Origin: Mercenaria mercenaria
Taxonomy: Eukaryota > Mollusca > Bivalvia > Venerida > Veneridae
Length of the DNA: 64,000 nt
NCBI RefSeq assembly: GCF_021730395.1
Contig: NC_069368.1
Coordinates: 16,262,001-16,326,000 of the forward strand
Direction: 5' to 3'
Shown here piece after piece: positions 1-11,400 of the stretch. Positions within the stretch are counted from its first letter, which is position 1; every line of letters starts with the position of its first letter. The translations under genes were made by a program, and so were the position numbers. Under the pieces are notes generated by a model that saw nothing but the letters and a program-made list of their open reading frames with translations, searched no databases and was not told the origin of the DNA.

Positions 1-1165
1 TTAGAAAAAAAAATTTGCAGAGTTATGGGACTTTGTTTTTTTTTGTTACTATACTATATACATAGACACAATCTTGTGCATACCATCTCTCCTCATCCCC
101 TTGACACAATTTAATGAAACTTCACACAAGTGATCAGTACCAACAGTAGTTGTGCATGGGGCATGTTAGGTTCTTTTAGGAAAAAAAATTGCAGAGTTAT
201 GGGACTTTGTTTTTTTGTTACTATACTTAATATACATAGACACAATATTGTGCGCACCATCTCTCCTCATCCCCTTGACACAATTTAATGAAACTTCACA
301 CAAGTGATCAGTAACAACAGTAGTTGTGCATGGGGTATGTTAGGTTCTTTTAGAAAAATAATTTGCAGAGTTATTGGACTTTGTTTTTTTGTTACTATAC
401 TATATACATAGACACAATCTTGTGCGCACCATCTCTCCTCATCCCCATGACACAATTTAATGAAACTTTACACATGTGATCAGTACCAACAGTAGTTGTG
501 CATGGGGCATGTTAGGTTCTTTTAGAAAAATAATTTGCAGAGTTATTGGACTTTGTTTTTTTGTTACTATACTATATACATAGACACAATCTTGTGCGCA
601 CCATCTCTCCTCATCCCCATGACACAATTTAATGAAACTTTACACATGTGATCAGTACCAACAGTAGTTGTGCATGGGGCATGTTAGGTTCTTTTAGAAA
701 AAAAAATTTGCAGAGTTATGGGACTTTGTTTTTTTGTTACTATACTATATACATAGACACAATCTTGTGCGCACCATCTCTCCTCATCCCCTTGACACAA
801 TTTAATGAAACTTCACACAAGTGATCAGTACCAACAGTAGTTGTGCATGGGGCATGTTAGGTTCTTTCAGCGACAAAAATTGCAGAGTTATGGGACTTTG
901 TTTCTTGTTAACATACTATGTACATACAGTCTGCATATGCAATCTTGTGCGTGCCTAATCTACCAGACCCTTGCACACAATTTAATGAAACTTCACACAA
1001 GTGATCAGTACCAACCCTAGTTGTGCATGGTGCATGTTACATTCTTTTAGATAAATATTCTGCATAGTTATGGGACTTTGTTGTTTGTTACTATACTGTA
1101 TACATACAGTCTATATACATACAGTCCACATAATTATGCAATCTTGTGTGCGTCAAATTGCAATG
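1..1165. repeat. Tandem repeat, about 173 bp unit, 6-7 copies
   Basis: The motif 'gcagagttatgggactttg' recurs near positions 18, 192, 366, 538, 711, 883 and 1057, giving a steady period of 172-174 bp. Each unit also carries 'catctctcctcatcccc', 'gaaacttcacacaagtgatcagt' (cut here to its start) and 'gtgcatggggcatgttagg'. The last two copies are more diverged. The array runs off the left edge and stops just before the virus-like element, so it could be a satellite or the tandem core of a larger mobile element. No coding capacity is seen. Confidence 0.9.
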
Positions 1166-1172
1166 TACTGTG

Positions 1173-1811
1173 TCAGTGCATGCGGGGGGTACATTCATCA
1201 TCTTTAGTGATAGCTCTAGTTAAATCTGCAGTACTTAAAGCATAAATAATATCACTGAAATTACCATCTACAAGTGAATTATCAATAAGATCACAATGAA
1301 TGTAAATTGTATCCACAGAGTTAGTTATATTTGGTGTTGTAGTTCCCCATTCAGTTTTGTTTAAAGCTTTTTTCTCAAATCCAAGCAATGTATGAAAATT
1401 TGATATTTCCAAATCCAACTCGAAATTATCTGTAATTGAAATCAAAATCTTAAAACTACTTAAATCAAATTCCAAACTTATTGGAGCAATGTCTGATTTA
1501 TCAAATTCATAATCACCGTTACTTATTAATGTTTCCCTAATATAATTATTAATATCTGTGTAACTGTAAGAACCATTTGTAAATATGATATCTTTCCAAT
1601 CCTTACCATTATTATAACGAATTCTTTTATTATCATATTCATCACTAATATTATGCCAAGAATAGGTCATAGTGTTAATACTATCCAAACCAACAACATA
1701 AGTTTTATTTTTATCTAAAATTAAAGAACGACTAAATCTGATTGTAAAATCACTCGGAGTATTTTTATTATCTTTAACTGTTTCAGAACTTAATACTATT
1801 TTTTGTTCCAT
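1173..1811 (-). CDS. Virion-type protein, possible penton-like minor capsid (fossil element A)
   Basis: A 212-residue open frame of mostly beta-type sequence. It begins MEQKIVLSSETV and has a 'TYSWHNI' segment near residue 50, 'NGSYSYTDINNYI' near 80 and a 'LLGF' segment near 142. From memory, proteins with the same YSWHNI and G-x-Y-S-Y-x-D-I-N blocks are common beside A32-type ATPases in aquatic invertebrate genomes. A single jelly-roll minor capsid (penton-like) role is inferred from composition and context, not shown. Its stop lies just after the tandem array, and its start overlaps the end of the next leftward gene by about 29 bases. It is part of an old virus-like element, not a host gene. 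Confidence 0.5.
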   Translation of the reverse strand: MEQKIVLSSETVKDNKNTPSDFTIRFSRSLILDKNKTYVVGLDSINTMTYSWHNISDEYDNKRIRYNNGKDWKDIIFTNGSYSYTDINNYIRETLISNGDYEFDKSDIAPISLEFDLSSFKILISITDNFELDLEISNFHTLLGFEKKALNKTEWGTTTPNITNSVDTIYIHCDLIDNSLVDGNFSDIIYALSTADLTRAITKDDECTPRMH

Positions 1812-3060
1812 TTATATATTCAAGAAAAATATTTTTATATAACATTTCATGTTGTTCTGGTAAGAGTGAATTCATTTTTAATAATTGATCTACTACCCTA
1901 ATACCTTCATTTTTTAATTCTTCATTATTATTTCCTGCATCAATCGAACCACAAACTAACTCCAACTCATTAACCAATTCTTCTGGATTACATGGACAAA
2001 CGTCATAACCTTGTCCTCTAATTACTTTTTTAAATTTCATAGATCTTTTATTGATAGGTAATCCTGACTTTTCTGTTAATTCTTTAAATATTTTTCTAGA
2101 ATGAAATGAATGTTTTTTATTATTGTTATATCTTTTATTAATCAAATCAATCAAATCATTATCTACTTCAGTATTAATTACTTCTTTTCCAGTTCTTTGA
2201 TCCTTAGCAATTAATTTGTTGTGACCATAAAGTTTATTTAAGTTAATAATTAAATTACCATATTGTCCATTTGGTGAAACTTTATATGGGTTATGATATC
2301 TTATTCCTTTTCCCATATACTTTTTTCCTTGTTTTAAAATATCAATGATTACGTCTCTATATTTTTTATAATTTTCCGACTTAGCTATAATTGCTTCCTT
2401 TTGCTTCAGATCGAAATTTGTTTTGTTTTTCTTTCTAGTTATTGCACCAGATTCATTACCCAATTTTTTTATATCCTTTGATGCCTTTTCTATGATATTT
2501 TCTACTTCTTCTCTAGTCATTTTTTCATCTGGATCTTTAGATTTGCTGTGAAAAAAATCAAACACTTCTTGCGGTGTATAATATTGTTTTTCATCTAAAA
2601 GATCTAAATCAATATCTTTATTAAAATTAACTGTAAATTCTTTTGGTCTTGCTCCCAATTCTTCTTCTAATTCTTCTGATTCTTCAGGAAATTCTCTAGT
2701 GTCTTCAAACTCATCATCTTCATCATCCAAACCCATATGATCTTTCGGCGGTAATAATCGTATTGGTTCTTGGAATAGCTCTTCCAACCCTTTTAGATTT
2801 TCTGCTTCTTGTATCTTATCAGCAAACTGTTCTGGAATTAATGCCAGTTGTTCTTTAATTCCAGGTAATGCTTTTAACTGACTTGACAATTCTTCTTTTT
2901 GACTTTTTATTCCTTCAGTAATTGGCTTATAAATTTCAGTGTACATATCCCGATTTGTAGCTTTTTTAATTTTTTCTCTCATTATTTCTTCTCTAAGAGC
3001 TCTCATCTTTTGCCCGACTAATTTTTTTCTTATTCTTATTTCATTAAGTTTTGATTGCAT
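1783..3060 (-). CDS. Unknown Polinton-like element protein with N-terminal coiled coil (fossil element A)
   Basis: A 425-residue open frame. The first 80 or so residues are charged and helical (Lys/Glu/Arg-rich, probable coiled coil). An acidic stretch around residues 105-135 follows, then a conserved-looking block near 265-345 with 'YGNLIINLNKLYGH', 'LIDLINKRYNN', 'SRKIFKELTEKSGLPI' and 'RSMKFKKVIRGQGY'. Proteins with this G-x-L-I-I-x-L-x-K-L and L-T-x-R-[FY]-N pattern recur in invertebrate virus-like elements (recalled, not searched); no function is known to me. It shares its leftward direction and a short overlap with the gene at 1173-1811. Confidence 0.5.
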   Translation of the reverse strand: MQSKLNEIRIRKKLVGQKMRALREEIMREKIKKATNRDMYTEIYKPITEGIKSQKEELSSQLKALPGIKEQLALIPEQFADKIQEAENLKGLEELFQEPIRLLPPKDHMGLDDEDDEFEDTREFPEESEELEEELGARPKEFTVNFNKDIDLDLLDEKQYYTPQEVFDFFHSKSKDPDEKMTREEVENIIEKASKDIKKLGNESGAITRKKNKTNFDLKQKEAIIAKSENYKKYRDVIIDILKQGKKYMGKGIRYHNPYKVSPNGQYGNLIINLNKLYGHNKLIAKDQRTGKEVINTEVDNDLIDLINKRYNNNKKHSFHSRKIFKELTEKSGLPINKRSMKFKKVIRGQGYDVCPCNPEELVNELELVCGSIDAGNNNEELKNEGIRVVDQLLKMNSLLPEQHEMLYKNIFLEYINGTKNSIKF

Positions 3061-3131
3061 TTATATAATAACGTAAGATAATGTAAAATAATGCAAGATA
3101 ATGTAAGATAATGTATTATTATTATATATAA
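3061..3131. promoter_or_regulatory. AT-rich divergent spacer between element A gene sets
   Basis: The 71 bp spacer between leftward and rightward gene starts contains a short direct repeat (aagataatgta, several times) and a 'tatatataa' string next to the rightward start. It is a plausible bidirectional promoter of the fossil element; this is inference from position and composition only. Confidence 0.35.
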
Positions 3132-3784
3132 ATGGAAATTCCAAATTATGATACAAAAAGTGATAAATCCAATAACTTTACACAATTTTATCCTTTTATG
3201 CCAGATTCATGTTTTAGAATGTTAATATGTGGATCGTCTGGATCTGGAAATACAAATACACTAATGCATATACTTCGATAACCTCTTATATATTATGATA
3301 AATTATACTTATATGCTAAAAACCTAGAACAATCTAAATATCAGGATTTAATTAAACTTTTAAATGGAATTGCAGAAAAAAATAAAATAGATCCAAATGA
3401 AATACTTGAATATTCAGCTGATCCTAACCAAATTGAACCATGCGATAGCCTTGAATCAGAAAAACAAAAAGTAGTAATATTTGATGATTTTGTATGTGAA
3501 GATAAAAAAGTTCAAAATGAAATAACAAAATACTTTATTCAAGGACGTCACAAAAACTGTTGTGTTATTTATTTAAGTCAGTCTTACTATAAAACACCAA
3601 AAGATATCCGTATTAACTGTTCACATTATATTTTATTTGAAAGTCCAGGTAAACGAGAAAATGATATGATTTGTAATGAACAAAATATTAACCCTAACTC
3701 TTTTGCTAATGCAACAAATCAAAAATATGATTTCTTATATATTGACAAACCAAGGAAGTTTTTTAGAAAAAAACTTTACTGGTA
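3132..3784 (+). pseudogene. A32-type genome-packaging ATPase relic (element A)
   Basis: The plus strand here reads as a FtsK/HerA-family packaging ATPase. There is a 'FMPDSCFRMLICGSSGSG' P-loop region near the start, a 'KVVIFDDF' Walker B region, 'YFIQGRHKNCCVIYLSQS' (sensor-like) and a C-terminal 'FLYIDKPRKFF'. This protein pumps the genome into capsids in Polinton-like viruses and is the most diagnostic part of element A. It is treated as a fossil; the reading frame is damaged. Confidence 0.8.
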
Positions 3785-3802
3785 ATATATAATAATTATA
3801 TA

Positions 3803-4060
3803 ATGGGAGTTTTTAATAATATAGAACAAATAAGTGAACCTGACAGTATAAGTAAAGTTAAATTTGATATTGATTTAAGTGAATATGCTACTAAAAAACA
3901 ATTCAAAAAACTTAAAAAGGAAACGGAATCGTATCTTCACAAAAATAAGGAACTTGATAACACAATGAACAGAGCATTAGATATGGGAGGTAATGAAATA
4001 ATCAACCTAGGAGATCCAGATAAACCAAACGATGCGGTTTCAAGACGATTTATGTTTTAA
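3803..4060 (+). CDS. Short protein with fibre-type 'N-I-I-N-L-x-x-P-x-x-x-x-D-A-V' motif (element A)
   Basis: An 85-residue frame with an N-terminal acidic half and a charged helical middle. The C-terminal motif 'LDMGGNEIINLGDPDKPNDAV' has the pattern (G-N-x-I-x-N-L-x-x-P-x-x-x-x-D-A-V-x-x-x-[FY]) that marks trimeric tail-fibre and fibre proteins of many phages and some eukaryotic DNA viruses. It is followed at once by the long coiled-coil region. A receptor-binding fibre role is inferred from motif and neighbour. It belongs to the fossil element, not to the host. Confidence 0.5.
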   Translation: MGVFNNIEQISEPDSISKVKFDIDLSEYATKKQFKKLKKETESYLHKNKELDNTMNRALDMGGNEIINLGDPDKPNDAVSRRFMF

Positions 4061-5018
4061 AAAAGTTCAAAGTGTAATAGATAACTATAATCTTGAAGAC
4101 ATCAAATCTATAAAACAGACATTAGAAGAAGAAGTAAAGAATATTGAAAAATTAAAAAAAGATTTTAAAAAGAATTCATTATTAATAGTTCAATTACAAG
4201 GTAAGATTGAAGAAGAAATGAAAGCTATGGTTGATTCTATTAAAGAACTTGAAGAGAAATCTGATTTGACAGACGAAAACATAAAAGAAGTATTTCGAGT
4301 TAATTTAAACATTTTATTCACTCAAATTCAAGAATTAAAAGATAGTATGATTAAACATGAAGAACTAAAAGACAAGATTATTGAAGCTGAGAAAAAGTTA
4401 CAAAATATGTATCAGTTAGAAATCAGAACAGAAATAAATAAACTAAATACTGAAACTGAAAATAAGCATAAAGATTTATTAGAATTAATTTCAAATAAAC
4501 TTGCAGAATATAAATCTGAACTGGAAAAGGCAGCTTCACAAAGAGGTGATGATCATGACACAGCATTAGATAACCTTAAAAAAGAGCTCAATTCTAAAAT
4601 AGATGACTTTAAAAAACAAATTCGAGTTTGGATTAGTACTGTTGACAACCGTCATAATTTAAAGTATGCAGACTTAAGTAATATTACAAAAAAATTACAA
4701 GAAGATATTAATGAATTTAATGCTAAAGTTGAAAAACATAAAAATGAACTGGACTTTGTAGTTGAAAAATCAGTTAAACAAGGAGAATCAATCACTGCTA
4801 ATGCTAAAGCAATTAACACAATTAATGATCAGCTAGAAAATTTTAAGAAACAACTTCGGAACTTGATTAGTACTGTTGACACACGCCACAATTTAAAGTA
4901 CGCGGAATTAAGTACACTTACAGGTTTATTACAAAAAGATATTAATGAATTTAAAGATAAATTTAATGATAAAATTAAAAAAATAATAAATGATCTGGAC
5001 TCTGTAGTTGAAATATAA
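4032..5018 (+). CDS. Long coiled-coil, fibre-shaft-like protein (element A)
   Basis: A 328-residue frame, almost entirely Glu/Lys/Leu/Ile heptad-like sequence, so a near-continuous coiled coil. Two internal repeats of about 80 residues are visible: 'WISTVDNRHNLKYADLS' near residue 200 recurs as 'LISTVDTRHNLKYAELS' near 280, each followed by an 'LQ.DINEF' block. Together with the fibre-type motif just upstream this looks like a fibre shaft (inference). Coiled-coil coding relics continue past its end to about 5255. Confidence 0.5.
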   Translation: MRFQDDLCFKKVQSVIDNYNLEDIKSIKQTLEEEVKNIEKLKKDFKKNSLLIVQLQGKIEEEMKAMVDSIKELEEKSDLTDENIKEVFRVNLNILFTQIQELKDSMIKHEELKDKIIEAEKKLQNMYQLEIRTEINKLNTETENKHKDLLELISNKLAEYKSELEKAASQRGDDHDTALDNLKKELNSKIDDFKKQIRVWISTVDNRHNLKYADLSNITKKLQEDINEFNAKVEKHKNELDFVVEKSVKQGESITANAKAINTINDQLENFKKQLRNLISTVDTRHNLKYAELSTLTGLLQKDINEFKDKFNDKIKKIINDLDSVVEI

Positions 5019-5255
5019 ACTAAACAAGGAGAATCAATTACTGCTAATACTCAAGAAATTTCTACTAATACCCAAGAAATTACAAAAGTAAAAAATGTTT
5101 TTCTAAAACAAGAAACACAATTAGCTAGAACAAAAGGTGTTGTTGACAATTTATCTGCTTCTGAAGTTGCTACAACAAAACGACTTGATGATTTAGCTGA
5201 AATAATTCTTCAACTTAAAAAGAAAGACAAAAAAATAGAAAAAAGGTTAGAGGAA

Positions 5256-5890
5256 GTGGGACATGAAGTGTTTCTCTTCGAATACTATAATAACAGTTTT
5301 TATGATTACATAAAAATGAAAAAGTATTTTAACCGTCATGGTGCCTGGATATATTCAACATATGAAAATCTGATCGGTCTGAACTATTTAAATGCATTTG
5401 AATTAAAACCTGGAATTATTGTAGATTATAAAGATTTTTTACAAATAAACCAAAAACATAAAATAGTTGTACCAGATGTGCTTTTGAGGGGTGTGTTTGT
5501 GGTCGAAAAAAACGGAATTTATATAATAAATATTAAGATTTAATTAACGGGTTCGAGTCCTATAGGTGAACCGTATAAACCGACTAAAAGCCCAATATCA
5601 CATTTTATATTTAGGTGGTGGAATAATGATGATGATCTAATTTTTAGTACAATTATCAATACTGTAAATATAGCAGCTGAGGACTATGACACTGATCACT
5701 TAATATCTATGTATAAGAAAAAAAAATAAAATTTATTTAACACAAGGGACAATGTTTGACATTCATCCTTATAACGATTCAACATCTACAGAAGTAACAT
5801 TTACGCTTATGAAGGACAGTTACATCAGATTCTACATATCGGATGAATCTATATTTAATGAACCTGAATTTGTGAACAAACTTTTAAGTT
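5256..5890 (+). pseudogene. Small coding relics at the right end of element A
   Basis: 5256-5543 is a 95-residue open frame, rich in Tyr, Phe and Asn ('YYNNSFYDYIKMKKYFNRHGAWIY'), following the coiled-coil region; a fibre-tip or small virion role is possible but unsupported. Beyond it, to about 5890, plus-strand coding texture continues in short pieces (for example 'HPYNDSTSTEVTFTLMKD'). No family is recognised. The element's right boundary is placed at about 5890 only because coding texture ends there. Confidence 0.35.
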
Positions 5891-8190
5891 AAAAGCTTTA
5901 ATTAAAACTTTAATTACTACATGTACCCTAATAATATACTTACTAATTGAAAATAAGATCAAATACCTTACATTTTATTAATAAAAATAATCTGCCAAAT
6001 TTCTGCCAAAGTTTTGCCAAAGATTCGGCCAAAGTAAAAGCAAATGATAGTTTGCTGCCAACTTGGCAGAAAAATGGCAGGCTTTTGATTGGTTGAATTT
6101 GTGGTTTCCTACATAGCCATTTTTAGAAAATATGTCAGTTGTTTATAACCGGGTTTTCCGAAAGTACAAAAAGAAAACAAAAGTAAGGTTACAAATCTGT
6201 GTTTTTAATTGTGTGAGTGGATATTTAATAAAACACTTATATTAAATCAGCTGTAAAACGTAAATCGATCACAAGGAAGTTTAAACGAATTGTACTACAA
6301 ATGTAAACATATCGGTTTTATGAATGAAAATAAATCCAATAAAATGTGACACCTGTAAATTTTTCTTCCGGGTTTTAAACTTTGTGCACTTACAAAATAG
6401 AAACAAGAGGTTAAACGTCTTATGTTTTCGTGGTGTGATAGGATTTTGACAAATATTTGGTGGAAGTATTTAATTATATTTTACTACAGGTTTTCATATA
6501 GTACTATGAAAACTTGTTTATTTTTTTGTTTTTAATTGCTTAACTTTGGGTTTTTTTAGAAGTGGTCAAAAGGTCAAATGGGGTTAAAATGCCAAAAACG
6601 CTATATTTAATACTACTCACCAAAGATGACGGACGAACAAGACACAGTAAGGAAGGCGTTTACTTTTAAATGAGAAAGGATTAGAACAGATTACGCGATA
6701 TATTATTTAAAAGCCAAAAACGCAGCCATATTACAGATGATTTTATTCTGAACCGGTAATCGTATTGTTTTGGCTTTCTCTCTGGTACGTTTAGTCGCAT
6801 AATAGGTCATATTCTTGTGGAATTGGATGGCAACCTACATCATCATGCTTGTCCAGAAAACCTAAAACAAAAAGTTAGATACAGTTATTTTACCTTCAAA
6901 TGAATCAAATATTGTAAATTCATCATCTAGACTTATTTTGATATTTGATAATCATAAGTGCCCTCAACATTCACTAAACTCTTAGGAGTTGCCTCGACTG
7001 TCACTCGTCTTAATGAATACAAATCGGATATTTCCAGAGTAAAGATGTGCGTGTTTTGAGTTTTGTATACCACAACCTCACAATACTTACAATTATTACT
7101 TTAAGTTGGAGGCATTTGATGAAAGTGAAATAAACAATGTGAAAATTCGCGCAGTTGAAAGAACATGTGAAAATATTTGCCTCATGGGCATGGGATGCTT
7201 CAGACCCGTGACTGCCCGGCACATCGTCAGATACCTATTGCTCAATTACATAGTTTACGATGTGTTTACAGTTTAATATACGCAGTGCAGCGAGTAGGCT
7301 TACTGTTTTCAAAATGAAATGTAAAACGTATGACAACAAACTTCCCAAGCACATCATCGTTCTTGGTTTTGTCTAAGTAATTCTTTGAGCTTTATTCTTT
7401 GTTTTAGTAAGCAGATTGATTTTATATCTATAGGCAACTTTTTCCTATTGTTTGGGCTACTCTTAAAAATTTTATGATGATGTTTTTGTTGTTCTTTTAG
7501 CCTAATTGTATATAGGGGGAGAAAATTTAAAGTACACTTGCCCTTGTGATATACAATTCAAACAACACATTTGTATTAAGTCAGATGATCACTATGTTTA
7601 TTTGATTTTCCGATAATAGTCCCATGTCCGATAATACTTTTTTATCAAAAAGTTGTAACTTTTCTGCATCCTGATGACAAACACTCGGACGACTGCGACG
7701 GTGATACGATGACACCTCTCGATCTTTTGGACGTTTGGCAATGACTCTTATCCTGCAATGAAAAAACCCACAAAATCGTATTTTAGTTCTGTTCTTTTAT
7801 AAAGAAGATACCGCTAGCTGGGATATAGATTTATAAATTAATTTATGGCCCTTTGGAGTTAAAATACTACTGATTCTCTGTAAATTAGGAAGTTTGTCGT
7901 TTAGAAAACATCATTTATTACAATCGTATCGGTATAATTTCACTATTTATTTCCATGTACTAACTGTAATGAATAATGATATATAAAGTAGGCTATAATA
8001 ATAACCGGGAAATATATCTCTAAATCTTATCCTGATTGCTTACGGTACGGGCACGGTACGGTGTTCAACCTATACGGTACACAAAATGATGACGTTTTTC
8101 ACATAGACTTTAGACTTTCATTTCGCAATCTTTCTAAAATTGTTTTTCACTTTGTTGTGCAACAATTTGGTCTATTTTTGTCCAAGATAA
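5891..8190. other. AT-rich intergenic DNA, no gene seen
   Basis: No coding frame with family features. The only local structure is a cluster of 'tgccaaa'/'ttggca' words at 5993-6080, including a short inverted pair. The rest is unremarkable AT-rich DNA up to the promoter region of the CCCH/CHY gene. Confidence 0.6.
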
Positions 8191-8197
8191 GCTGCCG

Positions 8198-8211
8198 TAT
8201 ATATATATATA
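8198..8211 (+). promoter_or_regulatory. Possible TATA box of the CCCH/CHY gene
   Basis: A pure 'tatatatatatata' string lies about 140-280 bp upstream of the candidate starts of the following gene. It is well placed for a TATA box, but a chance dinucleotide run cannot be excluded. Confidence 0.3.
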
Positions 8212-8486
8212 GGTTGTGCAAAACTTTTCTATTGAGGTGAAGGGAACTTTACCGCTTGCTTGTGCAGTTAGTTAGTGCATAGCCTACAGTGGCCTAGGCT
8301 AGCTGCAGTGCACAGTTGGCCGTTTTTGATTAACTTGTAAGGCAACAAGTGGCTGCAACGCTAAGTCTTTCAAGTTTAGACTCATCGAACTTAAAAGTGA
8401 ATAACAACTGCTTTGAAAATAAGTCGTCTGACTGTCGAAAGCTGTCGCGTGGTAGATTATCTGCATCAAAAAGTTTGAACAGTGTT

Positions 8487-11400
8487 ATGCTAAAACGCCC
8501 CTGTCATTTTTTTAATACAACAGGAAAGTGTCGTTTTGGTAAACATTGTAAATTTCTTCACGATATAGATATTCTTCAAGAGAAAACAGCTTCTGAAAGC
8601 TATAGAGATGAAGCAGTGAATAAGGAAAAGTGTGTCGTTGAGGAAGGTAGCCTAGGTACGGTCAATTTTGAACAAGATAAACAGCACAGCAGCAATGGAG
8701 AATTGAAAAAAGAAGAAAAACCAGACTCTGATATTTGCAGATTTTATGCTAAAACTCGCTTCTGTCGCTATGGCAGTAGATGTAGGTACAGGCATGTGTT
8801 ACCAAGTAAGCAGACAAGCAAATTGAAAGAACATTCGAAAGATGAAATAAAAGAAAGACATGAGGATACCCATCAAGATGAACAAGATCAAGTGCAAAAT
8901 GAAGAGAATGTAGAGACACAGGTAGAGCCGTCAAAAAAAACTGAGACCAGAAAGAAACTCTGCAAATTTTTTAGCCGTGGATATTGTAGATTCGGTAAGA
9001 GATGCACATATTATCACCCAAACAAACCAGAAAAGAAAGCTAATTCTGAAGAAGATCCCTCCTCGTTGTCGGGTGTAACAGAGAAACCTGTACAAGAAAA
9101 AGTTGAACGGGCACCAGCAGAAAGCGGTTGGAGACAAATCAGTAGGCCACCAAGGATAATTAATGTTTTCAAGAGAGAAGATTTAAGCCAAGAAAAGCAA
9201 GCAGAACTGAGAGAAACTGAGATAAAGCAACTAAAACGTCGATTTCCAGCAGATAAATTGCAAGTTGTCACTGAGACTGAAGAAAGCGCACGTTTTATCT
9301 TCACCTTCTTCCCTACAGATCCTGATTGGGTATGTCTGATTAATGTTTGTTTTTGAATCATATAAAGAAATTGTCAAATAAGATGGTTTTGCAAGTGATT
9401 AACTGCAACAAAATTTTAACTGAAATTGGTCAAAATTACAAATATTTTACCCAATCCGTTGGTATGGTTGGAGGCCTGGATTGAAAAGACATTTTTCTTA
9501 GCAATGACAGCGCTATGTAATAAGATAAATCGTTTGGTAAATGCTATAGTTTATTTTAAAAAATGCCTGGGACAAACTACTACTACTAGCAGATTTGATA
9601 TTCCCAAAATATATAAGCATAAAAAAATTACTAAACTGAGACATGATCTCTGTAGCACATGCAAATCAAAGTGGAAATACCACTTTAGAAGATTACACAC
9701 TAGATTAACATACAAAACAGCATTATATGAAAGTGTTTCTGCTCTAAAATTTAAGACTTACTGCAGTAGGTAATTATAATTATATAACTTATAAGTGGAC
9801 TACTTCATAGTATTTCATATTTTTACAAACAGTGTATCACTATCATTACAACTATGAAGTGCTGTTGTAATGATTTTTACTTGAAAAAAGATAACCTGAA
9901 TGCTGTATCAAGCAGTAATGAGGACAATCAGGTTATCTTTTGACCCAGTAACATTTATCTTTGTACTGATTTCTGTACATATAATGTCCTATTACTATAT
10001 TACTCCTAATAAAGTCATGCATCAACTTCTGTCTGGTACAATTTCTGATATTGCTACAACTTTAGTTCAACTTTTAGAATATTTATCTGATGAACTTTTA
10101 ACCTCAGTACTCTGTTATTAAGTTTTTACATGCACAGTACATGAACCCTTACACATAAACAACTGTAGTGTTTAAGATTTTGTATTGCAATGAATGGTTC
10201 TATACGGACAGTGTTGATGTGCAAGAAGCACAAACCAAGCAAAAAGTAGTGATATGAATTATGATAAAAAATATTTAATTATCAATTTGCAGCCTTTTGA
10301 TGTGAAATCATTTGACATTCAAGTTGAGTTCGGCCAAGATTACCCATTGAAGGTATGCGTATGTCTTTGATGCGATTTAAAGTCTTTCGTTCAACAAGTC
10401 ACTTATTGCATGACTTTTATGACAAAAAAGCAAACTAAAGTTTGCAGATTAAGAGCTCATATGTTCATATTCAAAATCAGTCTGGAAATATTTTTTCAAC
10501 TTAATACTTGGTTATCAAGACACCTCATATAGTGGCATACATGTTTGTGTGATAACCCCACATTACACTACGGTTGTAAATAAGCTAAAAAAATATTCCA
10601 AATAATTCTTTATTTTATATCTGAGGTGAAATGAGATGCTAAAGGAATTTTTGGTATTTCAGCTGTTTACAGTGAGTGTTCCATTAGACCAGGACCTGCC
10701 TGCTACAGTACAGAGGTGTGTAATATTTTATTTGGTTGCCTAAAAAGCATAAAATTTAACATGAATGGTTCTTTTTAACACTAACAAAAGAAATCCTTGT
10801 TCATATGATAACCGTGACTTGTTTTAACTGTGTGAAAATGCAAATCTTTCTTACATCTATGAATAAAAGTGCTGAAAAAGTTTGATGAGTACGATACATC
10901 GCAAATAATAGTGGGAAACAGTCAAGATTTAATTAAAAAATCAATTACTTAGGGTGATTAAGCAGCAGAAAGCATAATTTGATCATTATTTATGATTTTA
11001 TCACAGTACTATTAAGATTATTACCAGTATATGGAGATTTTATCTTGATTTCAAGTCTCTAGAGCAACAAAAATATAATCAAGCTATGAGAAATCTCTTT
11101 CTGACGATATGTGTATTCAGTAATACTGTATGGTATATGGTTCTAACTTCACATACATGTTACATAGATACATTGAGGTGTCTCTGCAAGAATGGGTGCA
11201 GAAGAAGGAGGAAGAGCAGGAGAAGAAAAATATTGTGGAGCTGCTGTTCCGCCCCTTTTTGAGGTGGATGGATAGAAATATGGAGACAGTTGTAACTGAA
11301 GGACTTAAACAGGTAACTAGACAAGGTTCCGGTAGTTTTCTGAAAGAAACTTCTGGCAGATTTTAATGTCTTTCGGATTCTACCTGTTTATAACACTCCT

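Larger units (their letters stand above)
1173..5890. mobile_element. Element A: Polinton/adintovirus-like fossil
   Basis: A compact block with virus-like gene packing. Two leftward genes (1173-1811, 1783-3060) overlap slightly, and a rightward set starts at about 3132 with an A32-type packaging ATPase relic followed by fibre-like and small genes up to about 5890. The divergent start lies in a short AT-rich spacer. No polymerase B, integrase or major capsid gene is visible and no terminal inverted repeat was found, so this is a partial element or one lacking its other half. The two leftward genes look whole; the rightward set carries a few breaks. Family placement rests on the ATPase and on recalled similarity of the leftward genes to proteins of animal Polinton-like elements. 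Confidence 0.75.

Noticed and set aside
8749-9361. Minus-strand frames antisense to exon 1 of the CCCH/CHY gene
   Set aside because: The plus strand carries three clear CCCH fingers and correct splice sites; the antisense frames have no domains.
9426-10121. Plus-strand frames in intron 1 of the CCCH/CHY gene
   Set aside because: They lie between well-defined splice sites, lack domains, and have AT-driven composition.
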